Source: Paenibacillus rhizovicinus (lineage in GTDB: Bacteria > Bacillota > Bacilli > Paenibacillales > Paenibacillaceae). Taken from it: 64,000 bases of DNA. The stretch lies in NCBI RefSeq assembly GCF_010365285.1, contig NZ_CP048286.1, forward strand, positions 3,917,501-3,981,500. The letters are read 5' to 3'. Positions 17,743 to 26,606 of the stretch are shown in pieces; position 1 is the first letter of the stretch, and each line of letters starts with the position of its first letter. The translations under genes were made by a program, and so were the position numbers. The notes under the pieces are model-generated. The model was given only the letters and a program-made list of their open reading frames with translations, was not told the DNA's origin and made no database searches.

Positions 17743-19469
17743 GCGATTTCCTCCTCTGACAGCTGTGACGTCACGATTTCGTGGTAGACGCTAGACGATT
17801 GCAGCAGCTCGCGGTGCGTGCCGATGGCGGATACTTTGCCGTCATCGAGGACGATGATCCGATCGGCATCCATGACGGTGCTGACCCGCTGCGCCACGAT
17901 GAGGACGGTTGCCTCGGTCGTTTCGCGGCGCAGCGCGGCGCGGAGCTTGGCGTCGGTCTTGAAGTCGAGCGCCGAGAAGCTGTCGTCGAACAGATAGATC
18001 GACGGCTTGCGGACGAGCGCGCGCGCGATCGACAAGCGCTGTTTCTGACCGCCGGAGACGTTCGTGCCGCCTTGCGCGATCGGGGAATCGAAGCCGTCAT
18101 TCATCTCGGAGACGAAATCAAACGCCTGCGCCACGACGGCGGCATGGCGGATTTCCTCGTCCGTCGCATCGGATTTGCCGAAACGGATGTTCTCCGCGAT
18201 CGTGCCCGTGAAGAGCATGGCTTTCTGCGGCACGAGGCCGATGCCCGCGCGCAGATTCTCCTGCGTGATCTCGCGCACGTCCACGCCGCCGATCTTGATG
18301 CTGCCGTCCGTAACGTCGTAGAAGCGCGGGATCAGGTTGATCAGCGTCGATTTGCCGGAGCCCGTGCCGCCGATGATGGCCGTCACTTCGCCGGGACCGG
18401 CCGTGAACGAAATGTTGGAGAGCGCGGGCATTTCGGCGCCCGGATAATGGAACGAAACGTTGTCGAACGTAAGCTCTCCGCGTCCCGAAGCCCGCTTCGC
18501 GCTGCCGTCCGCCGGATCGTTGATGTCCGGGACCATGTTCAGCACCTCGTTGATCCGCGCCGCGGACGCCGATGCCCGCGGAATCATGACGAACATCATG
18601 GAGGCGAAGATCAGCGCGAACATGATTTGCCATGCGTATTGAATGAAGGCCATCAGGTCGCCGACCGCCATGTTGCCGCTGTCGATGCGCAGGCCGCCGA
18701 ACCAGATGATGAACAAGCTGGCGAAGTTCAAGACGAGCATCATGATCGGCATCAAGGAAGCCATGATGCGGTTGACTTTGATGGCCGTGTTCGTCAGGTC
18801 CAGGTTGGCGTCGTTGAAGCGCGCCTGTTCATGCTTCGTGCGATTGAAGGAACGGATAACGCGGATACCCGTCAGGTTCTCGCGCAGAACGAGGTTCAGC
18901 TTATCGATCTTGACCTGCATCACTTTGAAGAGCGGAACGCCGCGGCTGACGATGGTCAAGATGACGATTGCGAGAATCGGTACGATCGCGATAATGATCA
19001 GCGAGAGGTGGGCGTCCTTGTAGAGCGCCATAATAATCCCGCCGAAGCACATCATCGGCGCCGCGACCATGACCCGCATCATCATCATCAGCACTTGCTG
19101 GACTTGCGTGATGTCGTTGGTCGTCCGCGTGATGAGCGAAGCGGTGCCGATTTTATCGAATTCGTGCAAGGAGTATTTCTCGACGTGCGCAAATACGCGG
19201 CTGCGCAGGTCGCGGCCGAAACCGCCGGCCGACTTGGCCGACAGGAAGCTTGCTCCGATGGAACAGATTCCGCCGACAAGCGCGAACAGCAGCATGAAGG
19301 AGCCGATTTTCCAAATGTACGGATAGTCGCCTTTGACGACGCCATTGTCGACGATATCGGATAGCAGCGTCGGCAGATAGAGGTCCGACAACGATTGGAG
19401 GAACACGAACAACAGGACGAAAAAGACGAGCACGCGATAGGGTTTCAACATGCGCAACAGTTTCAACAT
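17739..19469 (-). CDS. Heterodimeric ABC exporter subunit, degenerate ATPase site
   Basis: 576 residues with a six-helix type IV exporter domain (YRVLVFFVLLFVFLQSL onward) and a nucleotide-binding domain with Walker A GGTGSGKST and signature NVSGGQKQR. In Walker B (YLFDDSFSALD) the catalytic Glu after the Asp is replaced. This asymmetry is typical of one half of heterodimeric exporters such as BmrCD or TM287/288. It lies 6 bp downstream of the MarR-type regulator and overlaps the second half-transporter, so the three form one operon. The substrate cannot be inferred. Confidence 0.9.
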   Translation of the reverse strand: MLKLLRMLKPYRVLVFFVLLFVFLQSLSDLYLPTLLSDIVDNGVVKGDYPYIWKIGSFMLLFALVGGICSIGASFLSAKSAGGFGRDLRSRVFAHVEKYSLHEFDKIGTASLITRTTNDITQVQQVLMMMMRVMVAAPMMCFGGIIMALYKDAHLSLIIIAIVPILAIVILTIVSRGVPLFKVMQVKIDKLNLVLRENLTGIRVIRSFNRTKHEQARFNDANLDLTNTAIKVNRIMASLMPIMMLVLNFASLFIIWFGGLRIDSGNMAVGDLMAFIQYAWQIMFALIFASMMFVMIPRASASAARINEVLNMVPDINDPADGSAKRASGRGELTFDNVSFHYPGAEMPALSNISFTAGPGEVTAIIGGTGSGKSTLINLIPRFYDVTDGSIKIGGVDVREITQENLRAGIGLVPQKAMLFTGTIAENIRFGKSDATDEEIRHAAVVAQAFDFVSEMNDGFDSPIAQGGTNVSGGQKQRLSIARALVRKPSIYLFDDSFSALDFKTDAKLRAALRRETTEATVLIVAQRVSTVMDADRIIVLDDGKVSAIGTHRELLQSSSVYHEIVTSQLSEEEIA

Positions 19470-19475
19470 AAAGAC

Positions 19476-20015
19476 TTATTCACCTTCTTTGGGAGTAGTG
19501 GGGGAATTCCATCCGGGTCTGCACCAAGTGCCGCTTCGGGGATCCGGTTCGCCGTCCATGCTTTGGAAGAACGTAGTGACCTCGTCCAGCAGCTCGACGA
19601 GCAGATGCGCCCGTTCCGAGCCGAGATGGGAGGCGAGCGCCTTCATGCGCGCCTGCATCGCCTCCTGCGCAAGTCCGGTGAGACGCGCGCCTTCTTCCGT
19701 CAGCGTAATGCGGACGGCCCGGCGGTCGCTCGGATCCGCGCTTCGCTGGAGCAGTCCCTTGGCGACGAGCAGGTTGACGCTCTGCGTGATCGTCGGAGAA
19801 GCGACGTTCAGCATGCTGCCGAGCTCCGAGGCTTTGACCCCGGCGGGGTTGTCGGTGGTTGCCCGGCGAATGCAGAACAGCGTCATCGTTTCGCTCGGCG
19901 TGCAGTTCTCGATGGGATTGCGGCTGTTCCAAGGCAGCTGGCGCAGCTGGCGCAAGGAACGAATCAGCTCGTGCGCGGCCGGCGGAGGGTGTACGTGGTC
20001 ATAGTCGTCTTGCAT
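19476..20015 (-). CDS. MarR-family transcriptional regulator
   Basis: 179 residues from the ATG at 20015, which has GGAG upstream; the longer open frame would start within the promoter and is rejected. The winged-helix core is SETMTLFCIRRATTD, VKASELGSMLNVASPTITQSVNLLVAKGLL, then the wing RSADPSDRRAVRITLTEEG, all classic MarR features. C-terminal helices would dimerise. As first gene of the exporter operon it is expected to be an autorepressor released by a ligand. An operator candidate sits beside its promoter. Confidence 0.9.
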   Translation of the reverse strand: MQDDYDHVHPPPAAHELIRSLRQLRQLPWNSRNPIENCTPSETMTLFCIRRATTDNPAGVKASELGSMLNVASPTITQSVNLLVAKGLLQRSADPSDRRAVRITLTEEGARLTGLAQEAMQARMKALASHLGSERAHLLVELLDEVTTFFQSMDGEPDPRSGTWCRPGWNSPTTPKEGE

Positions 20016-20044
20016 GGAAGGCGATGCTCCTTTTATTTTAGTTT

Positions 20045-20086
20045 GTTTAGCTAACCTAAGTATATATTCGGCAGACCGAAAGTCAA
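20045..20086 (-). promoter_or_regulatory. Promoter and operator candidate of the marR-exporter operon
   Basis: Minus-strand TTGACT (20081-20086) and TATACT (20059-20064) are 16 bp apart. The near-palindrome GTTTAGCTAACC (20045-20056) sits just after the -10, where a MarR dimer would block transcription. Confidence 0.6.
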
Positions 20087-20140
20087 GATCGTTATCGGCG
20101 CCGCCCATTCAGCTTGGCGATTAGGATAAGAATTTCTTCT

Positions 20141-20330
20141 TTCCATAGACTTGCAAACTTTATTCATTCTTATGTGGTTATAAAGAAGGCTAAAATTCTG
20201 TATACTAGTAGGATGAGAAAACCTCTATCGAAGCTATTCGAAGATGAGCGACCGCGGGTAGAGGTTTGTTTGATCGCCACTAAGGATTTGTTCATTCCAT
20301 AGACTCGGAATCGAATAGATTCTTATGTGG
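20141..20330 (+). other. glnS leader region with direct repeat and hairpin
   Basis: The 347 bp between marR and glnS hold no gene. Two copies of a ~36-bp element, starting TTCCATAGAC and ending TTCTTATGTGG, lie at 20141-20177 and 20295-20330. Between them are a weak promoter (TATACT at 20201) and a hairpin pairing AAAACCTCTA (20218) with TAGAGGTTT (20259), followed by TTTGTTTG. No T-box consensus is present. Function unknown: a leader attenuator or small RNA is possible. Confidence 0.5.
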
Positions 20331-20362
20331 ACAGAAATTTTGTTTGGGAAAGGTTGGTCGTT

Positions 20363-22021
20363 ATGGAGAATAAGACATCATCCTCTAACTTTATCAAGAA
20401 CATCGTGAGCGACGACCTGCAGTCCGGCAAGGTGAGCGAGGTCGTTACCCGTTTCCCGCCGGAGCCGAACGGCTACCTGCACATCGGACATGCCAAGTCG
20501 ATCTGCCTCAACTTCGAGCTTGCCGACGAATTCAAGGGCAGAACCAACTTGCGCTTTGACGACACGAATCCCGTAAAAGAAGATACAGAGTACGTGGAGG
20601 CGATTCAAGAGGACGTTCGCTGGCTCGGCTTCGAGTGGGACGACCTGCGCTTCGCTTCCGATTATTTCGAAGAAATGTACGATCGCGCCGTGCTGCTGAT
20701 CAAGAAAGGCAAGGCATTCGTCTGCGACCTGTCCGCCGAGCAAATGCGCGAGATGCGCGGTTCGCTGACGCAGCCCGGCCAGAACAGCCCTTACCGCGAC
20801 CGCAGCACCCTCGAGAACCTCGACCTGTTCGCTCGCATGCGGGCCGGCGAGTTCAAGGACGGCGAACGCATCCTCCGCGCCAAGATCGACATGGCATCGC
20901 CGAACATCAACCTGCGCGACCCTGCGCTGTACCGTATCGCGCATGCCCATCATCACCGGACCGGCGACGCTTGGTGCATCTACCCGATGTACGATTACGC
21001 GCATCCGATCGGCGACGCGATCGAAGGCGTCACGCATTCGATCTGTACGCTGGAATTCGAAGATCACCGTCCGCTGTATGACTGGGTGATCGAGGAATGC
21101 GAGCTGGAATCCAAGCCGCATCAATATGAATTCGCCCGCCTGAACGTCACGAATACGATCATGAGCAAACGGTACCTGAAGATGCTGGTCGACAAAGGCG
21201 TCGTCGAAAGCTGGGACGATCCGCGCATGCCGACGATCAGCGGTCTGCGCCGCAAAGGCTTCACGGCGGAAGCGCTCCGCGCGTTCTGCCGCGAAATCGG
21301 CGTTGCCCGCGCGTACAGCGTGGTCGACGAGCGGATGCTGGAATTCTTCATCCGCGAGGATTTGAAGCTGAAGGCGCCGCGCACGATGGCCGTGCTTCAG
21401 CCGCTGAAGGTCGTCATCACCAACTACCCGGAAGGGCAAGTGGAGATGCTGGACGCCGAGAACAATGCGGAGAACGAAGAGATGGGCATCCGCCAAATTC
21501 CGTTCTCGCGCGAAATCTATATCGAGCAGGACGACTTCATGGAGAATCCGCCGAGCAAATATTTCCGTTTGTTCCCGGGCAATGAAGTTCGCCTGAAGAA
21601 CGCGTATTTTATCCGCTGCGAAGAGGCGATCAAGGATGCGGACGGCAACGTTGTCGAGCTTCGCTGCACCTATGACGTCGAGACGAAGAGCGGTTCCGGC
21701 TTTACCGGCCGCAAGGTCAAAGGCACGATCCACTGGGTCGAGGCTTCGCAAGCCGTTCCGGCGGAATTCCGCCTGTTCGAGCCGCTGCTTATCGACGAGG
21801 AAGGCACGGACGACAAGGAGTTCTTGGACCGCATCAATCCGAACTCGCTTACGACGCTGCAAGGCTTCGTCGAGCCGAACATGAAGGACGCGAAAGGACA
21901 GGATAAGTTCCAGTTCTTCCGCCATGGTTACTTCAACGTCGATCCGAAGCATACGAACGCGGAACGCGTCGTGTTCAACCGCATCGTGTCGCTGAAGAGC
22001 TCGTTTGATCCGAAAGCTTGA
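20363..22021 (+). CDS. glnS: Glutamine--tRNA ligase
   Basis: 552 residues, the usual GlnRS length. The class I signature HIGH is at residues 40-43 ([15 protein letters not shown]) and the KMSKS equivalent is in [20 protein letters not shown]-type substrate residues ([20 protein letters not shown]), [17 protein letters not shown] and the C-terminal beta-barrel anticodon-binding domain are all present. It charges tRNA-Gln directly. Most Bacillota instead use GluRS plus GatCAB, so this is an acquired-type enzyme in that phylum. The ATG at 20363 follows GGGAAAGG; the GTG at 20327 lies in the leader repeat and is disfavoured. Confidence 0.97.
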   Translation: MENKTSSSNFIKNIVSDDLQSGKVSEVVTRFPPEPNGYLHIGHAKSICLNFELADEFKGRTNLRFDDTNPVKEDTEYVEAIQEDVRWLGFEWDDLRFASDYFEEMYDRAVLLIKKGKAFVCDLSAEQMREMRGSLTQPGQNSPYRDRSTLENLDLFARMRAGEFKDGERILRAKIDMASPNINLRDPALYRIAHAHHHRTGDAWCIYPMYDYAHPIGDAIEGVTHSICTLEFEDHRPLYDWVIEECELESKPHQYEFARLNVTNTIMSKRYLKMLVDKGVVESWDDPRMPTISGLRRKGFTAEALRAFCREIGVARAYSVVDERMLEFFIREDLKLKAPRTMAVLQPLKVVITNYPEGQVEMLDAENNAENEEMGIRQIPFSREIYIEQDDFMENPPSKYFRLFPGNEVRLKNAYFIRCEEAIKDADGNVVELRCTYDVETKSGSGFTGRKVKGTIHWVEASQAVPAEFRLFEPLLIDEEGTDDKEFLDRINPNSLTTLQGFVEPNMKDAKGQDKFQFFRHGYFNVDPKHTNAERVVFNRIVSLKSSFDPKA

Positions 22022-22036
22022 TCCGGTATTTGAATG

Positions 22037-22070
22037 AAGGGGCTGTCCCATAGGGGGCGGCTCTTTTTTT
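22037..22070 (+). terminator. glnS terminator
   Basis: GGGCTGTCCC pairs with GGGGCGGCTC, allowing G-U pairs, followed by eight T residues, shortly after the glnS stop. Confidence 0.75.
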
Positions 22071-22107
22071 TCGCCGATTGCCAGCCGTTCCGGTTATGCC
22101 CGTCATG

Positions 22108-23256
22108 CTAGTTATGCATGGGCAGTGCGGGCTTATCCAGCAAGGCTTGCAGCTGAACGAGACGGCCCTCGTCGTCAGCTTCATGGTTCGGCTCTTCATA
22201 GACGATAAAAGCATCGGGCGCTGTCCACCTGACACAGGCGGCCGACTTCGTATCCTGGAAAATATGACGGGTTTCGCCCGTGTACAGATTGATCAGATCG
22301 ATGGTTTCGTCCGAAGCATCGGCTTGGACCTGATTGACCAGAACGGCCCATGAGCCGTAAGGGGAAGGATAGATTTGACGAATGGCGTTCAACCCCGGAT
22401 AGCTGTAGGAAGCGGTTTCTCCCGTGACCAAATACGTGATGGTCAGTTTGCCCAAAGCTTCTTGATTGATTAAATAGGGATACGAGACGGCGGCAATCAG
22501 GGAGGAAGGAGCGATTTCCGTCTCCGTGCCGCGGGAGGTGTCCACTTCCGTGATTCGGTCGAAGCGGCGAATGAACAGCTCGTCCTTCAGGCCCCAGCCG
22601 AGGACGGAATAGCCGCCCGGCAAGAGGGCGCACTCCTCGCCCGTATCGAGATTTTTGCGCCACAGGAAGCCGTCATAGTTGCGGTCGTACGCCGCGTTGC
22701 GGTTGGAATAATAGATCAGCGTACGGCCGTCCGGACTGACGGTCGCGCTTCCGCCCCATATGGGAGATGCCGAATCTTCAAGCGTGTCTTTCTCTACCTC
22801 CTGAAGCTTGTATATGCCGTTCTCGTCCTCCAACAGCTTGTCCATGCGCGTCGTTACGAGGTCGATCGTATACAAATTGATGCCGGCTTCCGCGATGACC
22901 TTCGTCGCATGGCCGGGCCAGGGATGGATGGAGACGCCGTTGCTGTAGCTATCGAGGAGTAATGTGCCGCCGCTTGTTTCCATGGCGTCGAGCGTCAGTT
23001 CCAGCGGCTTGCCGTCGAAGCTGACAGTAAGCTGTTTATGTGTAATCGGCGCGCGGCCGACAGCATCGGTTTCCGAGGACTTACTTGAAGAATCGTTCGC
23101 CGTCCGCGCAGCGGATGACTGTGCCGCCGGGACCTTCGATCCGGTGTCCCGCAGCGCCGGCAAGGCTTCTTCGGCCTTCCGTTTCTCCGGCAGCGCGGTT
23201 AAGATCGCCGCGGCAATGACGATGCAGGCGAACGCTGATTTGCTTGTTCGGTTCAT
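22108..23256 (-). CDS. Secreted beta-propeller-like protein
   Basis: 382 residues with an N-terminal hydrophobic segment (SAFACIVIAAAILTALP) after a basic start, then a Ser/Ala-rich linker of about 50 residues. The remainder has repeated beta blades such as SATVSPDGRTLIYYSNRNAA, GFLWRKNLDTGEECALLPGG and KSAACVRWTAPDAFIVYEE, like TolB/WD40 propellers. It is probably exported or membrane tethered. No catalytic motif is seen and neighbours give no functional hint. Related propeller proteins often sense or scaffold; the role here is unknown. Confidence 0.6.
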   Translation of the reverse strand: MNRTSKSAFACIVIAAAILTALPEKRKAEEALPALRDTGSKVPAAQSSAARTANDSSSKSSETDAVGRAPITHKQLTVSFDGKPLELTLDAMETSGGTLLLDSYSNGVSIHPWPGHATKVIAEAGINLYTIDLVTTRMDKLLEDENGIYKLQEVEKDTLEDSASPIWGGSATVSPDGRTLIYYSNRNAAYDRNYDGFLWRKNLDTGEECALLPGGYSVLGWGLKDELFIRRFDRITEVDTSRGTETEIAPSSLIAAVSYPYLINQEALGKLTITYLVTGETASYSYPGLNAIRQIYPSPYGSWAVLVNQVQADASDETIDLINLYTGETRHIFQDTKSAACVRWTAPDAFIVYEEPNHEADDEGRLVQLQALLDKPALPMHN

Positions 23257-23380
23257 CGGGATCCTCCCTCATTTACAGCTCGTTTACAAGCATAGCATAG
23301 GAAATTGGAACAAGCTGTCGACGCTTGTCTGCCGGCGAAAATTTTGGTTTCCTGCGGAGGGACGATCTTGAGCGCACAGC

Positions 23381-23412
23381 AAAAAAAAGCCGGACGGTGC
23401 CCGTCCGGCTTC
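23381..23412. terminator. Terminator of the guanidine-riboswitch operon
   Basis: AGCCGGACGG pairs with CCGTCCGGCT around a short loop; on the minus strand it is followed by eight T residues. It lies just past the hydrolase stop. Confidence 0.9.
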
Positions 23413-23430
23413 AAGCATTTTCAGATATCC

Positions 23431-24042
23431 CTAGGATTTTACCGTCATTTTCTCGAGCAATCCGATAATTTCCGCTGAATTCGTTTCCGATGCCGTCTGC
23501 AAATACTTAATCGCGTTCAAGGAAGCCTGATGCGCTTCGGGGCTCGAGCCGCGTACGCAGTCATGCATAATGCGAACGTAATAATCGTGCTGATGCGCAT
23601 CGGCGGACGTGTAATGAACGCAGACATCGGTCAGAAACCCGCCAATGATGAGCGTTTCCACCTTCAGTCCTTTGAGCAGAATGTTCAAGTCCGTCGAGAA
23701 GAAACAGCTATACCGGCGCTTGCCGATCGTGAACTCGCCTTTCATCGGTTTCAAGTCGTCGAGAAATTCGACGTCCTCGGAGCCCTCAAGACAGTGCACG
23801 TCCTCGACGCCTTCGAGCTCTCTGCCGAAGTCCACCATCTCCGGACGGTGCAGCTCCTGGAAGAAAATAATCGGAATCTGCGCCTGCCGGGCTGATTCGA
23901 GGACGACTTTGATGTTATCCACCGCGGTTTGCGCGTCAAAGATCGGGATCGGCGTTTTATCGGGCGGAAGCAGGGAGCCCTTCGTTACATCGATAATCAA
24001 CAGCGCTGCTTTTCCCACGATCGTATCGATCGGTTGTTTCAT
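23431..24042 (-). CDS. Isochorismatase-like cysteine hydrolase
   Basis: 203 residues. The catalytic triad of the family is visible: Asp in ALLIIDVTKG, Lys in IGKRRYSCF and Cys in GGFLTDVCVHYTSADAHQ. The cis-peptide region before the Cys is also conserved. Members hydrolyse amide, urea-like or vinyl-ether substrates (nicotinamidase, biuret hydrolase, N-carbamoylsarcosine amidase). It lies 41 bp downstream of a binding-protein gene behind a guanidine-I riboswitch with no terminator between, so a substrate related to guanidine breakdown is attractive but unproven. Exact reaction not assignable. Confidence 0.85.
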   Translation of the reverse strand: MKQPIDTIVGKAALLIIDVTKGSLLPPDKTPIPIFDAQTAVDNIKVVLESARQAQIPIIFFQELHRPEMVDFGRELEGVEDVHCLEGSEDVEFLDDLKPMKGEFTIGKRRYSCFFSTDLNILLKGLKVETLIIGGFLTDVCVHYTSADAHQHDYYVRIMHDCVRGSSPEAHQASLNAIKYLQTASETNSAEIIGLLEKMTVKS

Positions 24043-24083
24043 TGGAAATCACTCCGTTTCGGTAGAATAGGGGTTATTAGAGG

Positions 24084-25067
24084 CTATTGGTATAAAAAAT
24101 TGTCGAAGAGGTCGGGGGCCTTGATGTCGTTCTTGATTAATTTCTTATCCAAGAAGAAGGAGGAGAAGTCTTGGGCATGCTGCTCGAGGCTGCTCAGGCC
24201 GTCGGTCATTTTGAGCTTGACCTCGCTTTGCGGGATGAGCTTGACGCCGTCCATCATGGATTTCACGTCATCTTTGCTCGCATCGAGCTTCTCGCCCACG
24301 ATCGTCGCTGCTTCGTCGGTATCGGAATAGTAGAATTGCGTGCCTTTATCGATCGCGTCGACGAGCTTGCGGATCTCGGAACCGTGGTCTTGGATGAGAT
24401 TTTCGGAGGCGACCATGCCGTCGATAATCAAATCGGGCGCTTCCTTCGTGGAGAATAGCAAGTTACCGCCTTTGGCCATCGATTGCGAGAGGTAAGGCTC
24501 CCAGGTTACCGCGGCGTCCACCTTGCCGGACATGAACAGCGGGCCCGTTTGTTCAGGCGCGACATTGCTCAGCTTCACATCGGATTCGGAGAGGCCGGCT
24601 TGCTTGAGCGCGTGATCAAGGAGAAAATGGTTCACGGCGCCGATCGTCGCGGCGACCGTCTTGCCTTTCAAATCGGCAATGGTCTTGATATCCTTGTCGG
24701 CTACGATACCGTCCGCGCCGCTGGAGAGATCGGTGAGGCTGAATACTTTGAGGTTCTTCGACGCTTCGTTCGATTTGACCATAACCGCGGTATCGAGCGT
24801 CGTCAGCGCGATGTCCACGTTGTCGCTAAGCAGTGCTTGAGTAGCTTCCGTAGGGCTGGCGAATTCAATTAGCTTGACGTCGATGCCGGCGTCTTTGAAG
24901 TATCCCTTGCTGTCGGCGATAAACAGGCCGGCGCTTCCGACCCATTGGTTGTACGCGACCCGCAGCGCGATGTCCGCGTCCTTGGAGCTGTTCGTTCCGC
25001 AAGCGGATATCGCTGCGATGGAGAGCAATGCCGCGGGAATGAGCAAGTACCGGTTGCGTTTATTCAT
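24084..25067 (-). CDS. Solute-binding lipoprotein, NitT/TauT (SsuA) type, riboswitch controlled
   Basis: 327 residues with a lipoprotein signal peptide ending in ISAC (Cys at about 23). The NMT1/SsuA fold is shown by LRVAYNQWVGSAGLFIADSKGYF, KLIEFASPTEATQALLSDNVDIALTTLDTAV, DLKGKTVAATIGAVNHFLLDHAL and KVDAAVTWEPYLSQ. Such proteins feed nitrate, sulfonate, pyrimidine or guanidine-type ABC importers. No permease or ATPase gene is adjacent, so it must work with components encoded elsewhere. The guanidine-I riboswitch in its leader points to guanidine or a close relative as ligand (inference). Confidence 0.88.
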   Translation of the reverse strand: MNKRNRYLLIPAALLSIAAISACGTNSSKDADIALRVAYNQWVGSAGLFIADSKGYFKDAGIDVKLIEFASPTEATQALLSDNVDIALTTLDTAVMVKSNEASKNLKVFSLTDLSSGADGIVADKDIKTIADLKGKTVAATIGAVNHFLLDHALKQAGLSESDVKLSNVAPEQTGPLFMSGKVDAAVTWEPYLSQSMAKGGNLLFSTKEAPDLIIDGMVASENLIQDHGSEIRKLVDAIDKGTQFYYSDTDEAATIVGEKLDASKDDVKSMMDGVKLIPQSEVKLKMTDGLSSLEQHAQDFSSFFLDKKLIKNDIKAPDLFDNFLYQ

Positions 25068-25090
25068 CTTGCACCCCTCCTTTTCAAAAT

Positions 25091-25232
25091 AAAAAGCCCG
25101 GGAAATTAGATCGCTCTAATCTCCCGGGCTTTTATCCCTCCGTGTAGCCGCGCGCGCAGCCGCTCTCTCTCGGTCCAGGCTTTGCCGATCTGCCGCCAGC
25201 AACAAATCGATAAACGGAACCCTAGAGAACAA
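25091..25232 (-). promoter_or_regulatory. Guanidine-I (ykkC) riboswitch with terminator platform
   Basis: Read on the minus strand, conserved blocks occur in order: CTCTAGGGTTCCG, GGACCGAGAGAGAG (the GGTCCGAGAG block with one change), ACACGGAGGG, then GATAAAAGCCCGGGAGA. The last block also forms the 5' side of a hairpin with CCCGGGCTTTTT (25091-25134), so ligand binding to the aptamer would prevent termination. A binding-protein gene of the class known to follow ykkC RNAs starts 24 bp further on. The ykkC subtypes sensing ppGpp or PRPP are less likely given that gene. Confidence 0.85.
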
Positions 25233-25254
25233 TTTTGTTAGGTTTTATAACATA

Positions 25255-25282
25255 ATCATAACACCTAACTCGGGATAGTCAA
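25255..25282 (-). promoter_or_regulatory. Promoter of the riboswitch operon
   Basis: Minus-strand TTGACT (25277-25282) and TATGAT (25255-25260) with a 16-bp spacer, upstream of the ykkC aptamer. Confidence 0.6.
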
Positions 25283-25347
25283 TATAAAGAGTGGGTATTT
25301 TTGTTTCATCAGCTTTTAATGTTATGAAACATTACGCCAAATCTGCT

Positions 25348-25938
25348 TTAGTGCCACTTCACGACGTCCGCATAAGGCAGGAAGGTGCGTTCGCCCGGCG
25401 TCTCGGCCGGCCGCCCGTAAGGCATCTGAGCAACGAGTGCCCAGTCGTCCGGAATTTCCCACTCGCGCATGACCTTCTCGTCGATGATCGGGTTATAGTG
25501 CTGCAGCGATGCGGCAAGGCCCTGTTCGGTCAAGCCGAGCCAGACGGCGTACTGCAGAATGGCGCTTCCTTGCTGCGACCAATTGTGGAAGTGCGCCTGG
25601 TAGGACGGCGGCGATTTCTCCTGCGTCGTCTTGACCAGGGCTTGGTCCTCGAAGAACAGCACGGTGCCGGCTCCGGCGCGGAAGCCGTTCATGCGGTCCT
25701 GCGTCGCGCCGAATTTCTCGGCCGGTACACGGGCGCGCAATGTCTCCGTGACGATATCCCACAGCTGCTCGTGGTGCGCGCCGGTCAATACGACCAACCG
25801 GCCGCTCTGCATATTGAAGGCTGAAGGCGCATGGAGGGCAAGCTTGATGACTTCCTCGATCTGCGACCGCGGCACCTCCGGCTCGTTGGTCAGCTTGCGA
25901 ATGGAACGGCGTCCTTTTACGATCTCTTCCAATGACAT
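25348..25938 (-). CDS. Nitroreductase-family flavoprotein
   Basis: About 196 residues. The FMN-binding N terminus VKGRRSIRKL, ALHAPSAFNMQSGRLVVL, and the late segment EWEIPDDWALVAQMPYGRP are typical of the NfsB/YdjA-type nitroreductases. The ATG at 25938 has GGGAGG 9 bp upstream; the ATG three codons earlier touches the ribosome binding site and is less likely. It probably reduces nitro or quinone compounds with NAD(P)H. It is downstream of, and probably cotranscribed with, an Rrf2-type regulator. Confidence 0.9.
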   Translation of the reverse strand: MSLEEIVKGRRSIRKLTNEPEVPRSQIEEVIKLALHAPSAFNMQSGRLVVLTGAHHEQLWDIVTETLRARVPAEKFGATQDRMNGFRAGAGTVLFFEDQALVKTTQEKSPPSYQAHFHNWSQQGSAILQYAVWLGLTEQGLAASLQHYNPIIDEKVMREWEIPDDWALVAQMPYGRPAETPGERTFLPYADVVKWH

Positions 25939-25979
25939 CTGAATCATCCTCCCTGGTTGCTCTCGCGTTCATTCCTGCT

Positions 25980-26423
25980 TCAAGCGTAGTCTTCTAATAC
26001 TTCCCGTTGTAAAATCGTCCCCGCCACCTGCTTGACCGTCGCTTTCGCAAGCTCTGCCTCCATCGCGGTTTGTGCATGAGCCAGCGTATCTTCGAGCGCG
26101 GACGTAATATGCCGGCCTACCCGGCAAGCCGGATTGGTATCTTCATGCAGGGAGAACAAGCCTTCCTGCTGTTCCTGCCTTACCGCGCGGTACACGTCGA
26201 GCAGCGTGATTCGGTCTGCATCGCGAGTGAGCTCGGCACCGGCAACGCCGGCCGTTGTGCGGATGAGGCCTGCTTTGCTCAGCATCCCCATCATGCGCCG
26301 AATGACGACGGGATTGGTGTTGACGCTGCCCGCGATCCGCTCCGAGGTCAAGCGGGCCGGATGCGTGACATCGAGCAAGCACAAGACGTGGACGGCAACC
26401 GAAAATCGACTGCTGATGGCCAT
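25980..26423 (-). CDS. Rrf2-family transcriptional regulator
   Basis: 147 residues. The winged helix FSVAVHVLCLLDV, TSERIAGSVNTNPVVIRRMMGMLSKAGLI and the wing TTAGVAGAELTRDADRITLLDVYRAV are diagnostic of Rrf2/YwnA proteins. Only one cysteine (NPACRVG) is present in the usual cluster region, so it is unlikely to hold an iron-sulfur cluster like IscR or NsrR; a thiol or ligand switch is more plausible. It should control itself and the adjacent nitroreductase. Confidence 0.88.
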   Translation of the reverse strand: MAISSRFSVAVHVLCLLDVTHPARLTSERIAGSVNTNPVVIRRMMGMLSKAGLIRTTAGVAGAELTRDADRITLLDVYRAVRQEQQEGLFSLHEDTNPACRVGRHITSALEDTLAHAQTAMEAELAKATVKQVAGTILQREVLEDYA

Positions 26424-26606
26424 ATGGACTATCCTTCCCTAATTGGTCGTTCTCTTCCTGTAATTATTATAGTTACAGCTCGGACGCGCGTCAAAGCCGA
26501 GCCCGAGCTTCGGCATGCCGCAGGCCGGGCCTTCTTCACAATCCATTCACCGCCATTTATACTGGGAGAAACAGGAAAGCGGAGCGGTGTAGGGAGGAGG
26601 GCGCGG

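Noticed and set aside
20131..20362. T-box leader for glnS
   Set aside because: The AGGGTGGNACCGCG antiterminator consensus and specifier stem are absent, despite the ACCGCGGGTAGAGG similarity.
22108..22235. Terminator of the propeller gene in the glnS terminator hairpin
   Set aside because: On the minus strand that hairpin is not followed by a T tract.
25091..25232. ppGpp or PRPP subtype of the ykkC RNA
   Set aside because: Those subtypes precede amino-acid or purine biosynthesis genes; here a NitT/TauT-type binding protein follows, as in guanidine-I cases. Binding tests would still be needed.
26070..26606. Extension of the small Cys-rich protein back to 26070
   Set aside because: It overlaps the Rrf2-family gene on the other strand; a strong GGGAGGAGG precedes the ATG at 26607.
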